Program-made: the position numbers and the translations under genes
NCBI GenBank assembly: GCA_030603165.1
Contig: JAUVYH010000009.1
Location: forward strand, 1-37,199
Origin: Fidelibacterota bacterium
GTDB taxonomy: Bacteria > Fidelibacterota > UBA2242
DNA: 37,199 nt
Direction of reading: 5' to 3'
Part shown: positions 1 through 9,927 of the stretch, in pieces
Layout of the letters: each line of letters opens with the position of its first letter
Numbering within the stretch: the stretch's first letter is position 1
Notes under the pieces: generated by a model
Told to the model about the DNA's origin: nothing
The model's database searches: none
What the model saw: the letters and a program-made list of their open reading frames with translations, nothing else

Positions 1-2
1 AT

Positions 3-113
3 GTTGGAATTGGTATGGCTAAAATCAACAATGAGTACTATGATGGATATATGCCAAAAGTAGGATGTCCTGGTTGTAATAATTATACTATGGAGTATAT
101 AGAAGAAGATTGA
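3..113 (+). CDS. C-terminal end of a truncated hypothetical protein (…GIGMAKINNEYYDGYMPKVGCPGCNNYTMEYIEED*)
   Basis: Open frame 3 from the window edge to TGA at 111-113; contains a CPGC motif; start lies outside the window. Confidence 0.4.
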   Translation, partial: VGIGMAKINNEYYDGYMPKVGCPGCNNYTMEYIEED

Positions 114-450
114 AAGTCCGCCGAAGGCGCTAAGTTCACAATGATTATTTTTAAAATTACATTAAAGCCAAGTTGGATTTGGAGGCAATTGTGAATTGTC
201 TATTTAATATCAAACCGGTGTCAATCTTACACTTTCTCTCATTGTTTACCCCTCCCCCCTGCATCTGCACGTTTTCTGCCTCTCATAAGGGTCTGCAGGA
301 TAGATGGAGCTCCGTCGGTAAATCAGCAAATATATATTTCTTTTAAAGCTCTTACAGTGGGAATGTAATGATAAAAATTTATAGGGATCATCTTTTTAGT
401 TTTGCTAAATTTCCAAAATTGTAAAAATCAAAAAATTTTAGGAGGAAGAC

Positions 451-1671
451 ATGAGAACATTAAAACTAATTTTTGCATTAATAGTGATTACGTCATTGCT
501 TTTTTGTCAATCTTTGAAAAAAGAAGTGGAAAGCTTGTATGCAGGGAAAACTGTGAAGTGGGAAAAAGATTTCAGCAGATTAAATTATATTTCAGCAGCA
601 AAGGAATCAGAATGTTTTGTGATAGGAGAAGTATTTGAAGATCACACCGGAAAAATCTCTTATTACAATTCGGAAGGTGATCTATTATGGTCAGTTGATA
701 ATTCAATACAAAATGTTATTAAAAAAGTTAGTGCAATAGGCACGAAAATATCTGACTATGGAGGTGTTGTTATTGCCACATGGGGATATGATGAGTCCGG
801 TTGTTACCAGATATACAATAAGTCCGGTGAATTATTATATACTGAAAGAAGACAGGGGGGACCTCCATTTAACAAAGTGATTATGTCTCCTGATGGATAT
901 TATAATAATTTGAAACACCCGTTATGCAACAAATACGGTGAAAAAATTGATCTTCATTTACCTTTTTCTGTTAGCAGGTCATCAACTTATGGTGTGTCGG
1001 GATTTCTAAGTAATAAATATATTTTATGTGGAGTTGATGAATATACTCCGGAATTCAATAAACCGTTTAAGTATACTAAAGAAAATGAAAAACTTAGAGG
1101 AAAATCATTCTGGTTTATTTATGATCTCGATAATCAAAGTGTTGTAAAGATAGGTGAACCTAAAGATTTATCCCTGGGCGATTATTATACTGTGGCTGTT
1201 TTTGACCATTATTTTCTTTTGGGTGATCCATCAAATAATACTTCCTATCTGTATAATGAAAAGGGAGAAGAGGTATTCAGTAAAAAAGGTGGTTTAGTAT
1301 TTGAAAACAGATTTCAAATAAGACAGGATGATTTTCATTTTTGCAAAGAAAAAATGGAATTATATATCTATAAAAAGAATACGCTGTACGGATACTCTAT
1401 GCATGACGGAAGCAAATTATGGAAAAATACAATTGAGAATCAAGATAACATCTATTTGTTTAATGAAGCATCTATTTACATAAAAAGTAACAAGCTTTTT
1501 CTTACACAGTTTAAAAGAAATGTAATAAAAGATAAAGCTGAAAAATTCGTCACAAAAATATGGGAGTTGAATGGTGAGAACAGGAATTCTGTATTGTGTA
1601 AAGATATGATCCATATAATTCCAGGAAAAGTTCTAAAAATGAATAATAAGATGAAATACTATTCAGATTAA
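451..1671 (+). CDS. Secreted hypothetical protein, probable beta-propeller-like repeats
   Basis: Signal peptide MRTLKLIFALIVITSLLFCQ; AGGAGG-type SD just upstream; repeated aromatic/G-rich blade-like segments. Confidence 0.6.
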   Translation: MRTLKLIFALIVITSLLFCQSLKKEVESLYAGKTVKWEKDFSRLNYISAAKESECFVIGEVFEDHTGKISYYNSEGDLLWSVDNSIQNVIKKVSAIGTKISDYGGVVIATWGYDESGCYQIYNKSGELLYTERRQGGPPFNKVIMSPDGYYNNLKHPLCNKYGEKIDLHLPFSVSRSSTYGVSGFLSNKYILCGVDEYTPEFNKPFKYTKENEKLRGKSFWFIYDLDNQSVVKIGEPKDLSLGDYYTVAVFDHYFLLGDPSNNTSYLYNEKGEEVFSKKGGLVFENRFQIRQDDFHFCKEKMELYIYKKNTLYGYSMHDGSKLWKNTIENQDNIYLFNEASIYIKSNKLFLTQFKRNVIKDKAEKFVTKIWELNGENRNSVLCKDMIHIIPGKVLKMNNKMKYYSD

Positions 1672-1701
1672 AATTAATATTTAGAAAGGAGATAGTTTAT
1701 T

Positions 1702-2925
1702 ATGTTTAGATATATTTTAACAATAGCGATATTGAGTATTAACATATTTGCAGGTGATATGAAGTCGGATGGGGTCTGGCCGGATACCGGCAATAAAACA
1801 AATGACGGTAAGATGTCTTCTGCTTATGGTCCCAGAGACAAATCAAGTAGTGGATATACCTATGATTTTCATAGAGGCATAGATATAGCAAATTGGAAGA
1901 GTTTTGTATATTCTTTTTATAAAGGAAAAGCTAAAGAATTAGGTGATGATCCAGGCGGATGGGATGAATATATTGTTATCAGCCATGGAGATAATGTAAA
2001 TACTCTATATGGACATTGCAGTCTAATAGATGATGTAGGAGATTCCACTATTGATACAGGAGAATCAATTGGCACCAGAGGGAATCATATTCATTTTTCC
2101 ATGTTTAGTGATAAATGGGAAGGTGACTATCAAAATGAGTATGAAAAGGGTTCTTATCATCCCATGCGATTTTTACCGTACAATACCACAAAGAATGATA
2201 ATACTACAATTGAGAATTTTATTCTTGATAGAGAAAATAGTAAAGTGTCTTTTAGACTAAAAGTTTGGGGCGATATACTCAATTGCAACTGTGTCGAGGC
2301 TACTTTAGTAAATACGTGGGGAAATAACAAAGAAGGAAATTCTTTCTGGTACGAAGATTGGGCTCAATATTATTATGATTTATATAATAGCGATTTAGAT
2401 GATGATACTCCTGACTGTGATTCACCCATTGATTATCTTGATGACTTTAAAATACAACCGAAAGACTTTGATAAATCTGATTCATTTCAAGAGATTGATT
2501 ATACTGTATATTTTATTGCTAATATTCTAGAAACTGATAGCTTGCGTATAAATATCTTAAATGCAGAGATGAATATAGTCTATCGTACTGTAATTCCCAT
2601 GAATCCATTTCATATTTCTTCAACTGACAATGATATATTCCCTGAAAGTCCACAATTACATCCACTATATCCAAACCCATTCAATTGTTCATTGACGATA
2701 CCATTTGACCTTGGAGCAAATAATCGGGTAAATCTGAAAATATATGATATTAACGGACATCTTATCAGGGACTATGGATCATTGAAACACTATAACCCTG
2801 GATACAATCAAACTATCTGGGATGGGAAAAATCAGAATGGTTTACCGGTATCAAGCGGGGAATATTTAATTCAATTACAAATGCAAAATCATAATATGAT
2901 TAAGAAAGTAATGTTGTTAAAATAG
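1702..2925 (+). CDS. Secreted M23 family metallopeptidase with T9SS-type C-terminal sorting domain
   Basis: SAYGPRD, HRGID, YGH and HIHFS motifs of M23/LytM; C-terminal LYPNPFNCSLTIPFDL…VMLLK sorting domain. Confidence 0.85.
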   Translation: MFRYILTIAILSINIFAGDMKSDGVWPDTGNKTNDGKMSSAYGPRDKSSSGYTYDFHRGIDIANWKSFVYSFYKGKAKELGDDPGGWDEYIVISHGDNVNTLYGHCSLIDDVGDSTIDTGESIGTRGNHIHFSMFSDKWEGDYQNEYEKGSYHPMRFLPYNTTKNDNTTIENFILDRENSKVSFRLKVWGDILNCNCVEATLVNTWGNNKEGNSFWYEDWAQYYYDLYNSDLDDDTPDCDSPIDYLDDFKIQPKDFDKSDSFQEIDYTVYFIANILETDSLRINILNAEMNIVYRTVIPMNPFHISSTDNDIFPESPQLHPLYPNPFNCSLTIPFDLGANNRVNLKIYDINGHLIRDYGSLKHYNPGYNQTIWDGKNQNGLPVSSGEYLIQLQMQNHNMIKKVMLLK

Positions 2926-2957
2926 TATTTTAATCAATTTATCAATGGAGGAATAAA

Positions 2958-5933
2958 ATGAAGTCTTCAATTTTTTCAATAGTGTTTCTAATGCTAACTT
3001 GCATTTCACAATTGTTTTCTATTGGATACAATCCGGCAACCGGTTCGGATTATTTGGTTATTACTCATAATGAACTGTATGATGAGACCGGCTGGTGTTC
3101 TCAATTATATAATTTGTTAGGAGGTTTAGGGCACAAAGTGGGTTTTTCAACAATCAGTGACGGGACAACTCCTGAAGACATACGTTCATATATTTTAGAT
3201 GCTTATGAGACTGGAGTTCATTTAAAGTACATTCTGTTAGTTGGACATTGTAATAATTCAGCAAGCAGTACGATGTGGGGTGGAAAACCGAATTCGATTG
3301 CTTGCGCGGATTCAAATAACTATCTGCCGTTTAAACATGATCCGACAATGAATTATACTAGTACTGGGTACGAATCAAGACCCACCGACGATTATTATGT
3401 GCGTAATATTATTTGGAGAAGGGGAGAAGAGTATTACATTAGCAAGTACGGTATTATGAAAATCGGTAGAGTTCCCGCTATTAGTATTGGAGAAATCGAA
3501 AATTGGGTTTCAAAATTGGAACAGTACTATAGCAGTTTAAATCAATTTGGTGATTGGAGGAATTCGTTTTTACTTTTAAATCATAATATTGACCATCCCT
3601 GGGGAGGATACAAGAAAATATGTGATCATCATACTGAAAAAATAGAATTGATGTCAGATGATTATTCATATTCAGTAGAACGCTTAAATTCTTTTGAGAT
3701 AGATACATTGAACAAATATGAATATTCATCTGATAGAACTGAGGCATTTGTTGATAAAGTAAATAATGGTGTAAGTTTTATAAATTGCTATGGTACAGCA
3801 GCCGGGGCTCATAACATTGTAGGATATTATACACAGGAATCTTATTTAGATCCAAAGCCTTCAGAGACACTCACAAATAGTGGTATGTATCCGGTATTGT
3901 TCGGGCTATGCTGCGAAATTGGATTGGTTGGTTGGAATTATACTCCAAAACCAAAAATAATGCCTATGAGGGAATTAATGTTTGGCGAAAATTCAGGCAT
4001 TATAGCCGCGTTTGCTCCTACTTCTGATACCGATGCCTTAGCTAATTTACAATATGGTTATTCAATCTATGATAAAATATTTAATCATAATATGAGAGAA
4101 TTAGGAGAAATAATTTCGCAAACTAAAAAGGATTTTATTCATGGTCCATTTTGGTCGAAATGGATGTTGTATACTTATGTTTATTTTGGCGATCCCTCTA
4201 TGCCACTGGCTCTATATCAATATAAAAGTATTAGCTCTTTACCCTTTAGCGACATTGGTTCAACTGTTGGTCAGCCAAATAATTGGAATGTACAGGGTCT
4301 CGATGGCTCTGATGTAGCCTATTTACTGGAACTGGATCATGCAGCCACTCTTGATGTGACCTTATGTAGTCCAAACACTGATTATGACACTATGCTGGAA
4401 ATTTTCAATGCCGATGGAACAAGAACCGGTAAGTATGACGATGATGATGATAATGGATATGGTTGTGATTATAATTATCTTGCCTCATCACTCTGGGATG
4501 TTTACCTGGCAGCAGGCGAATACTATATTGTGGTCGATGGCTTTTATGATGAAGGCAATTATGAATTAAATGTAACCTATAGTCCCGATTACTCCATTCC
4601 TTCATTACCCTATACGCATCAGGGTTCAACTGTAGGAAAAACCAATGATTGGGATGTTCGTCACAATTGGCCTGGTGACGATGGAGCTGATGTTGCCTAT
4701 AGACTCATTCTTAATCATTCAGCAGCTCTTGATGTGACTCTTTGTAGTCCAAACACCGATTATGATACCAAGCTGGAGATCTTTAATGCAGACGGTACAT
4801 CCACAGGGCATTACAATGATGATGATGATTATTGTAATGCTGGTCCCATGTGGGATTATAATTCATCTCTTTGGGATCGGCATCTCTCAGCAGGTGAGTA
4901 CTATATTGTTGTAGATGGTTGGTATGGTGAAACAGGCAATTATGGGCTGCAAGTTGAGTATGCTTCTGATTATGTTATATCTTCATTACCCTATACGCAC
5001 AACGGTTCCAATGTTGGAAAGATCAACGATTGGCGCTTACAAGGATGGGGAGGTGACGGAGCGGATGTTGCATACTATATAAATCTGGCGACTTCATCAA
5101 CCCTCGATGTAACCTTATGCAACGCTAATACCGACTATGACACTAAACTGGAAATCTTCAATGCCAATGGAACGTCAACCGGTTGGTACAACGATGATGA
5201 TGACGATTGTGATGAAGATGATCTGTTTTCATCACTTTGGGGTAGTTCACTATCAGCAGGTAAATACTATATTGTTGTTGATGGCTATGCGGGTGAGACA
5301 GGCAATTATACGATCAACGTTTCTGGTACAGGTGGATTGGCAAAAACAGTAACGCTTGCTAAAAAGAGTGATAAAGACAAAGGAAAGTCTAACAGACGCC
5401 AAAATTCACTGGCAAACATCTTAAAAGAGTTCGAAAAGGAACTTAAGAAATCCGAGAAATCCTTTAATGGTCAGCTAAAGGTTTATCCGGAGATGATTCG
5501 AGCGGAAGACTTTGTATACCAGTTAGAAAAGACAGTCAATGGAGGTAAACCTGTTCAGAAAGAAGTAGCTCATATATCCCCCCCGGATGATTGGGATGAG
5601 ACCTATGCGTACGAAATGGAAAAATTGCGTAAGAAAAAAGTAGACTCGATTCCTAAATCATTACGGTTGTATCCAGCCTATCCATATCCATTTAACCCAA
5701 TAGCAACAATTCGATATGATCTACCAGATGAGACAAAGGTCAACATATCAATTTTTTCAATCAATGGTCAACTTGTTAATACTTTAGTTTCTGAAGTTAA
5801 ACCTGCTGGTAGTTATACGCTACAATGGAATAGTACAAATACATCCGGACAGCCGGTAGCCAGTGGTCTTTATTTCTGCCGGCTTACAACACCAAATAAA
5901 ATCCTGAACCGTAAATTGATGCTATTGAAATAG
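2958..5933 (+). CDS. C25 (gingipain-like) family protein with three PPC-like repeats and T9SS sorting domain
   Basis: YLVITHNELY…ILLVGH C25-like fold signature; three tandem ~118-aa repeats each containing LDVTLCxxNTDYDT.LEIFNA.GT…DDDDD…AGEYYIVVDG; C-terminal YPYPFNPIATIRYDL…LMLLK. Confidence 0.8.
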   Translation: MKSSIFSIVFLMLTCISQLFSIGYNPATGSDYLVITHNELYDETGWCSQLYNLLGGLGHKVGFSTISDGTTPEDIRSYILDAYETGVHLKYILLVGHCNNSASSTMWGGKPNSIACADSNNYLPFKHDPTMNYTSTGYESRPTDDYYVRNIIWRRGEEYYISKYGIMKIGRVPAISIGEIENWVSKLEQYYSSLNQFGDWRNSFLLLNHNIDHPWGGYKKICDHHTEKIELMSDDYSYSVERLNSFEIDTLNKYEYSSDRTEAFVDKVNNGVSFINCYGTAAGAHNIVGYYTQESYLDPKPSETLTNSGMYPVLFGLCCEIGLVGWNYTPKPKIMPMRELMFGENSGIIAAFAPTSDTDALANLQYGYSIYDKIFNHNMRELGEIISQTKKDFIHGPFWSKWMLYTYVYFGDPSMPLALYQYKSISSLPFSDIGSTVGQPNNWNVQGLDGSDVAYLLELDHAATLDVTLCSPNTDYDTMLEIFNADGTRTGKYDDDDDNGYGCDYNYLASSLWDVYLAAGEYYIVVDGFYDEGNYELNVTYSPDYSIPSLPYTHQGSTVGKTNDWDVRHNWPGDDGADVAYRLILNHSAALDVTLCSPNTDYDTKLEIFNADGTSTGHYNDDDDYCNAGPMWDYNSSLWDRHLSAGEYYIVVDGWYGETGNYGLQVEYASDYVISSLPYTHNGSNVGKINDWRLQGWGGDGADVAYYINLATSSTLDVTLCNANTDYDTKLEIFNANGTSTGWYNDDDDDCDEDDLFSSLWGSSLSAGKYYIVVDGYAGETGNYTINVSGTGGLAKTVTLAKKSDKDKGKSNRRQNSLANILKEFEKELKKSEKSFNGQLKVYPEMIRAEDFVYQLEKTVNGGKPVQKEVAHISPPDDWDETYAYEMEKLRKKKVDSIPKSLRLYPAYPYPFNPIATIRYDLPDETKVNISIFSINGQLVNTLVSEVKPAGSYTLQWNSTNTSGQPVASGLYFCRLTTPNKILNRKLMLLK

Positions 5934-6115
5934 TATCAACGGATAACCTAACCCGATCTACTTATGAATCCATGAATAGTAGGGTTAATCCCGCCGAAGG
6001 GGAATAATTCACGCCTTTTGAAAAATAACTATAAGAATTATTTCTAACATGGTTATTTTTTATGTACTTGCATTAAATTAAATATTCTTGAGTGAATTAT
6101 CGGGGCTAAATAATC

Positions 6116-6157
6116 AGAGAGCCAGCCAGGTTTTAAACTTTTGCTGGCTCTCTTTTA
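6116..6157 (+). terminator. Intrinsic terminator
   Basis: Perfect 11-bp stem AGAGAGCCAGC/GCTGGCTCTCT, 16-nt loop, followed by a T-run. Confidence 0.75.
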
Positions 6158-6212
6158 TCATTAAAATTATGAAAAATTTTATTCCAATAATAAATACATA
6201 AAGCTGGAGAAA

Positions 6213-6563
6213 ATGCTGGTTGATAATATGGCTCGAGACAATCTTACGAAACCTGAAGAGTTTTCCAGGTTGTCCGCATCGCCTGGAGACTTCGATCTTT
6301 CCCGTAACTTTCCCAACCCCGGCAACCCAACCACAACCATTTGCTTCAGGATTCCCGAGGCAAGCCCTGTGGCTTTGAGAATCTTCAACATTCTCGGTCA
6401 TGAAGTAAAAGCACTGGTAGATGATCACCGGGAAGCCGGCGCTTATACCGTGGTCTGGGACGGGAAGAACAACCGTGGTTTGGAGGTGCCGTCGGGAATG
6501 TACTTGTATACACTTCGAGCTGGGGAAAAGATGATTACCAAAAAGCTTTTACTGATGAAATAG
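6213..6563 (+). pseudogene. Orphan T9SS C-terminal sorting domain (FlgD-Ig-like), probably a remnant of a larger secreted protein
   Basis: NFPNPGNPTTTICFRI…LRIFNILGHEVKALVD…YTVVWDGKNNRGLEVPSGMYLYTLRAGEKMITKKLLLMK; no signal peptide or passenger domain upstream. Confidence 0.6.
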
Positions 6564-6589
6564 GATAACTGTACTATAGTTGATCTGCG

Positions 6590-6614
6590 GGGGCTGTCGG
6601 AATACAGCCCCTTT
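6590..6614. terminator. Intrinsic terminator between the convergent orphan CTD and aroA
   Basis: GGGGCTGT-CGGAAT-ACAGCCCC hairpin followed by TTTAT. Confidence 0.6.
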
Positions 6615-6703
6615 ATACAAAAAAAGGATGTGAGTTAGCAAAAATGAATCATAATTTTCTTCACAACAAAACCAAACTGATATTTGTTTCAAAATAGACT
6701 TAT

Positions 6704-7987
6704 TCAGATTAGCTGCTTCATCAGTTTATAAAACTCCGGAAAAGAAATATCCACACACTCTGCATTGTCGATCGTAGTTTTTCCTTCCGCGATCCAACCC
6801 GCTACAGACAGCGCCATGGCGATGCGGTGATCATTGTGACTGTCGCAATTCGTTCCATGCAGCAATGTTGATCCTTCCACAATAAATCCATCGGTGGTTT
6901 CTTCAATGGCAGCGCCCATTTTCTTTAATTCAGTTACAATTGCGCTAATGCGGTCGCTTTCTTTGACTCTTAATTCACCGGCATCTTTTACAACGGTTCT
7001 GCCTGTCGCCCGGGTTGCTATCACCGCAATCAGCGGCAGTTCATCGATTACTCGAGGGATAAGCGTACCCCCGATTTCGACGCCCTTGAGAGCAGAACTT
7101 CTTACATGCAGATCGCCCACCGGTTCATTAGCGACTGTTCTCTTGTTTTTGACAGTCACATTGGCGCCCATATCTTCCAGGACTTTCAAAATGCCTGTTC
7201 GGGTCGGATTGATACCCACATCTTTCAGAACTAAACGGCTTTCCGGCGCCAGCAATCCCAGCGCAATTAGAAATGCAGATGAGGAGATATCTCCGGGAAT
7301 TCGCAGCTGATGCGCCACGGGCTGTCGCTTTTGTCCGAGTGAGATCACATTTTCACTTCGCCCAATATCCACGCCGCACCATTCCAGCATGCGTTCCGTA
7401 TGATCGCGGCTGGCAACCGGTTCGACCACCTCAACCTTACCGTTTGCGTACAATCCCGCCAGAAGCATTGCCGATTTTACCTGGGCGCTGGCAACCGGCA
7501 AATGATAGGCAATATCATTCAGAGAAATACCCTTTATATACAGCGGCGCAAAGCGGTTGTTCAGGCGACCGTAAATATCTGCGCCATTTGCATTGAGTGG
7601 CTCAATCACGCGATCCATGGGGCGCCGGCGCAGGCTGGCGTCGCCGGTGAGTACCGTAGCAAAAGATTGTCCTGCTAACAAACCGCAAAGCAGTCGCATA
7701 GTTGTACCCGAATTGCCGCAATCCAGTACATCATCAGGTTCGCATAATGTCCGAAGCCCCCTGCCGTTGACAACGAGGTCTTGACCGCTGCGACGGATAT
7801 CAGCGCCCAGCCGCCGCAGACAATTTAGTGTGGTCTGGCAGTCGATCGCGGTGGAATAATTTTTTATAACACTGATCCCTTCACTAATAGCCGCAATAAT
7901 AGCAGCCCGGTGAGAGATTGATTTATCGCCCGAAACAGTCAGCTCTCCGCACAGTCGCTTTAGTTTAGATAAGCAAACATCCGCCAT
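6704..7987 (-). CDS. aroA: 3-phosphoshikimate 1-carboxyvinyltransferase (EPSP synthase)
   Basis: SGDKSISHRAAI, LDCGNSGTTMRLLCG, LTGDASLRRRPM, DELPLIAVIA, KESDR, DHRIAMA motifs. Confidence 0.97.
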   Translation of the reverse strand: MADVCLSKLKRLCGELTVSGDKSISHRAAIIAAISEGISVIKNYSTAIDCQTTLNCLRRLGADIRRSGQDLVVNGRGLRTLCEPDDVLDCGNSGTTMRLLCGLLAGQSFATVLTGDASLRRRPMDRVIEPLNANGADIYGRLNNRFAPLYIKGISLNDIAYHLPVASAQVKSAMLLAGLYANGKVEVVEPVASRDHTERMLEWCGVDIGRSENVISLGQKRQPVAHQLRIPGDISSSAFLIALGLLAPESRLVLKDVGINPTRTGILKVLEDMGANVTVKNKRTVANEPVGDLHVRSSALKGVEIGGTLIPRVIDELPLIAVIATRATGRTVVKDAGELRVKESDRISAIVTELKKMGAAIEETTDGFIVEGSTLLHGTNCDSHNDHRIAMALSVAGWIAEGKTTIDNAECVDISFPEFYKLMKQLI

Positions 7988-9001
7988 TTATAAAATCCGC
8001 CCAACGGCTTTTGCGATAAGGCGCAGCTCTCTCATTAGTTCCGAAAAATGATCAAATGTGATAGATTGATAACCGTCCGACAATGCCTTTTCCGGATCGG
8101 GATGAACTTCGATCATGAGTCCATCGGCGCCGGCGGCAATAGATGCTTTCGACAGTGGAATGATCAGGTCGCGTCTGCCAGAGGCGTGGCTGGGATCCAC
8201 GATCACCGGCAGATGAGTAAGCTTTTTCAGCTCGGGAACACTGCTGATATCCAGCGTAAAGCGAGTATAGTCGTTAAATGTCCGGATACCCCGTTCACAG
8301 AGAATGACATTGTAATTGCCTCCCGCCATGATGTATTCGGCAGCCAGCAGAAATTCGCTTATTGTCGCTGAAATGCCTCTTTTCAAAAGGATCGGACGAT
8401 AAGATCTGCCGGCGCGTTTAAGCAGCGAAAAGTTCTGCATATTGCGGGCGCCGATCTGAATAATATCCACATACTCTTCCACAGCATCAAAACTTTCCGT
8501 ATCCACCGCTTCGGAGACAACCGGGATATCAATCAATTCACGGGCGTCTGCCAGAATCTCCAGTCCCCTTTCCCCCAACCCTTGAAAAGAATAAGGCGAT
8601 GTGCGGGGTTTAAAGGCGCCGCCTCGAAGAAGGTCAGCACCCAGCATTTGCAGTAGTCTGCCACCTTCATTGGTCCCCTCTACTGTCTCTACGGCACAGG
8701 AACCGGCAATTATCGTTAAGCGCTTTCCGCCAATATTTATCTTGCCCACCTTAACAACAGTATCTTTGGATTTCATTTCACGGCTGCTCAATTTATAAGG
8801 CTTGCGAATATCGTTGACATTCTTGACGCCGGGCATCCGTGAAATTTCATCGGCTTTCAGATTCGATTCATCTCCGGTTATTCCCATGGAGACAGTAGTT
8901 TCATCTGAAATGGGATGAATCTTGCCCCCCATTTCCTTAATCAATTTGGAAACTCGTTTTATTTCCCGCTTTGTAGCGGAATCATTCATTACCACTAACA
9001 T
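7988..9001 (-). CDS. aroF: 3-deoxy-7-phosphoheptulonate synthase (type I-beta, N-terminal regulatory domain)
   Basis: [10 protein letters not shown]…[19 protein letters not shown]…[13 protein letters not shown]…LKRG…[12 protein letters not shown]. Confidence 0.96.
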   Translation of the reverse strand: MLVVMNDSATKREIKRVSKLIKEMGGKIHPISDETTVSMGITGDESNLKADEISRMPGVKNVNDIRKPYKLSSREMKSKDTVVKVGKINIGGKRLTIIAGSCAVETVEGTNEGGRLLQMLGADLLRGGAFKPRTSPYSFQGLGERGLEILADARELIDIPVVSEAVDTESFDAVEEYVDIIQIGARNMQNFSLLKRAGRSYRPILLKRGISATISEFLLAAEYIMAGGNYNVILCERGIRTFNDYTRFTLDISSVPELKKLTHLPVIVDPSHASGRRDLIIPLSKASIAAGADGLMIEVHPDPEKALSDGYQSITFDHFSELMRELRLIAKAVGRIL

Positions 9002-9041
9002 ATTTATTCTCTCTTCTATTAAGACTTGTTTTTATGTAATA

Positions 9042-9495
9042 GTTCACCACTGATTTTCACGGAGTTACACTGAATTATCAAAATATTCTTCTCATCATTT
9101 CGAATTTCTCAGCACCAAAATTAAACAAGAACCCCACTCTCAATCGTGTTGTTTTTAAGTAGTTAATTAATTGTGCTTCATCCTGATTTGTTATCTTTTT
9201 CATAGCTTTGTTTTCTACAAGAATTCTCTTTTCAACAAGAAGATCAGCTCGAAATTTGCGATCAAATACAACATTTTTATAATGAACATCTAATTCTAAC
9301 TGTCTTTGGTAAGATATACCCATTAAATCAAGCTCGTAACACAAGGCATCTTCATAAACCGATTCCAGAAAACCTGGCCCAAGTTCTTTATATACTTCCC
9401 TTGCTGCTCCTATTATTTTATAGGTTAAATCTTCATATAGCAACTTGATCATTTTATATCTTTTCTGTGATATTCCGTGTCCTTCAGTGGTGAAC
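9042..9495. mobile_element. GxxExxY cassette with ~32-bp terminal inverted repeats inserted in the aro operon
   Basis: Left end (+) GTTCACCACTGATTTTCACGGAGTTACACTGA at 9042-9073; right end (-) GTTCACCACTGAAGGACACGGAATATCACAGA at 9464-9495. Confidence 0.6.
9078..9452 (-). CDS. GxxExxY family protein
   Basis: IIGAAREVYKELGPGFLESVYEDALCYEL…VHYKNVVFDRKFRADLLVEKRILVENKAM…QLINYLKTTRLRVGFLFNFG. Confidence 0.92.
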   Translation of the reverse strand: MIKLLYEDLTYKIIGAAREVYKELGPGFLESVYEDALCYELDLMGISYQRQLELDVHYKNVVFDRKFRADLLVEKRILVENKAMKKITNQDEAQLINYLKTTRLRVGFLFNFGAEKFEMMRRIF

Positions 9496-9927
9496 TTTTA
9501 CGTTTTTATTAATAAAATACTCTAACGCCAGAATATAGCCATGATAACCCAAGCCACTGATCTGACCCACACAAACCGGAGCGATCAGTGATTTGTGGCG
9601 AAATGGTTCACGGCTGTAAATATTGCTCAGATGAACTTCGATTACGGGCGCGTCTATGGATTCCACCGCATCCCGGATTGCCACTGAGCTATGCGTAAAA
9701 CCACCGGGATTGAGAATAACCCCGGAACCCCCTCCTGATTTTTGAATGGCGTCAATGATGTCCCCTTCATAATTCGATTGAATGATCTCCACCGAAACGC
9801 CTTTGGATTCGGCAAAATCCCGTATCTTCCGGTTGATCTCATTTAGGGTTAACTTCCCGTAAACATCCGGTTTTCTCTTTCCCAGTAAATTTAAATTTGG
9901 TCCATGAATGATACGAAACGATTCCAT
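9484..9927 (-). CDS. aroQ: Type II 3-dehydroquinate dehydratase
   Basis: IIHGPNLNLLGKRKPDVYG…QSNYEGDIIDAIQ…NPGGFTHSSVAIRDAV…EVHLSNIYSREPFRHKS. Confidence 0.96.
   Translation of the reverse strand: MESFRIIHGPNLNLLGKRKPDVYGKLTLNEINRKIRDFAESKGVSVEIIQSNYEGDIIDAIQKSGGGSGVILNPGGFTHSSVAIRDAVESIDAPVIEVHLSNIYSREPFRHKSLIAPVCVGQISGLGYHGYILALEYFINKNVKVHH

Noticed and set aside
4405-4629. His/Asn-rich minus-strand ORF (HNHNHIHYHHHRH)
   Set aside because: Artefact of antisense reading of the Asp-rich (GATGATGAT) PPC repeat.
6894-7784. Plus-strand ORFs opposite aroA (138, 107, 92, 63 aa)
   Set aside because: Antisense shadows of the well-supported aroA; no recognisable domains or SD.
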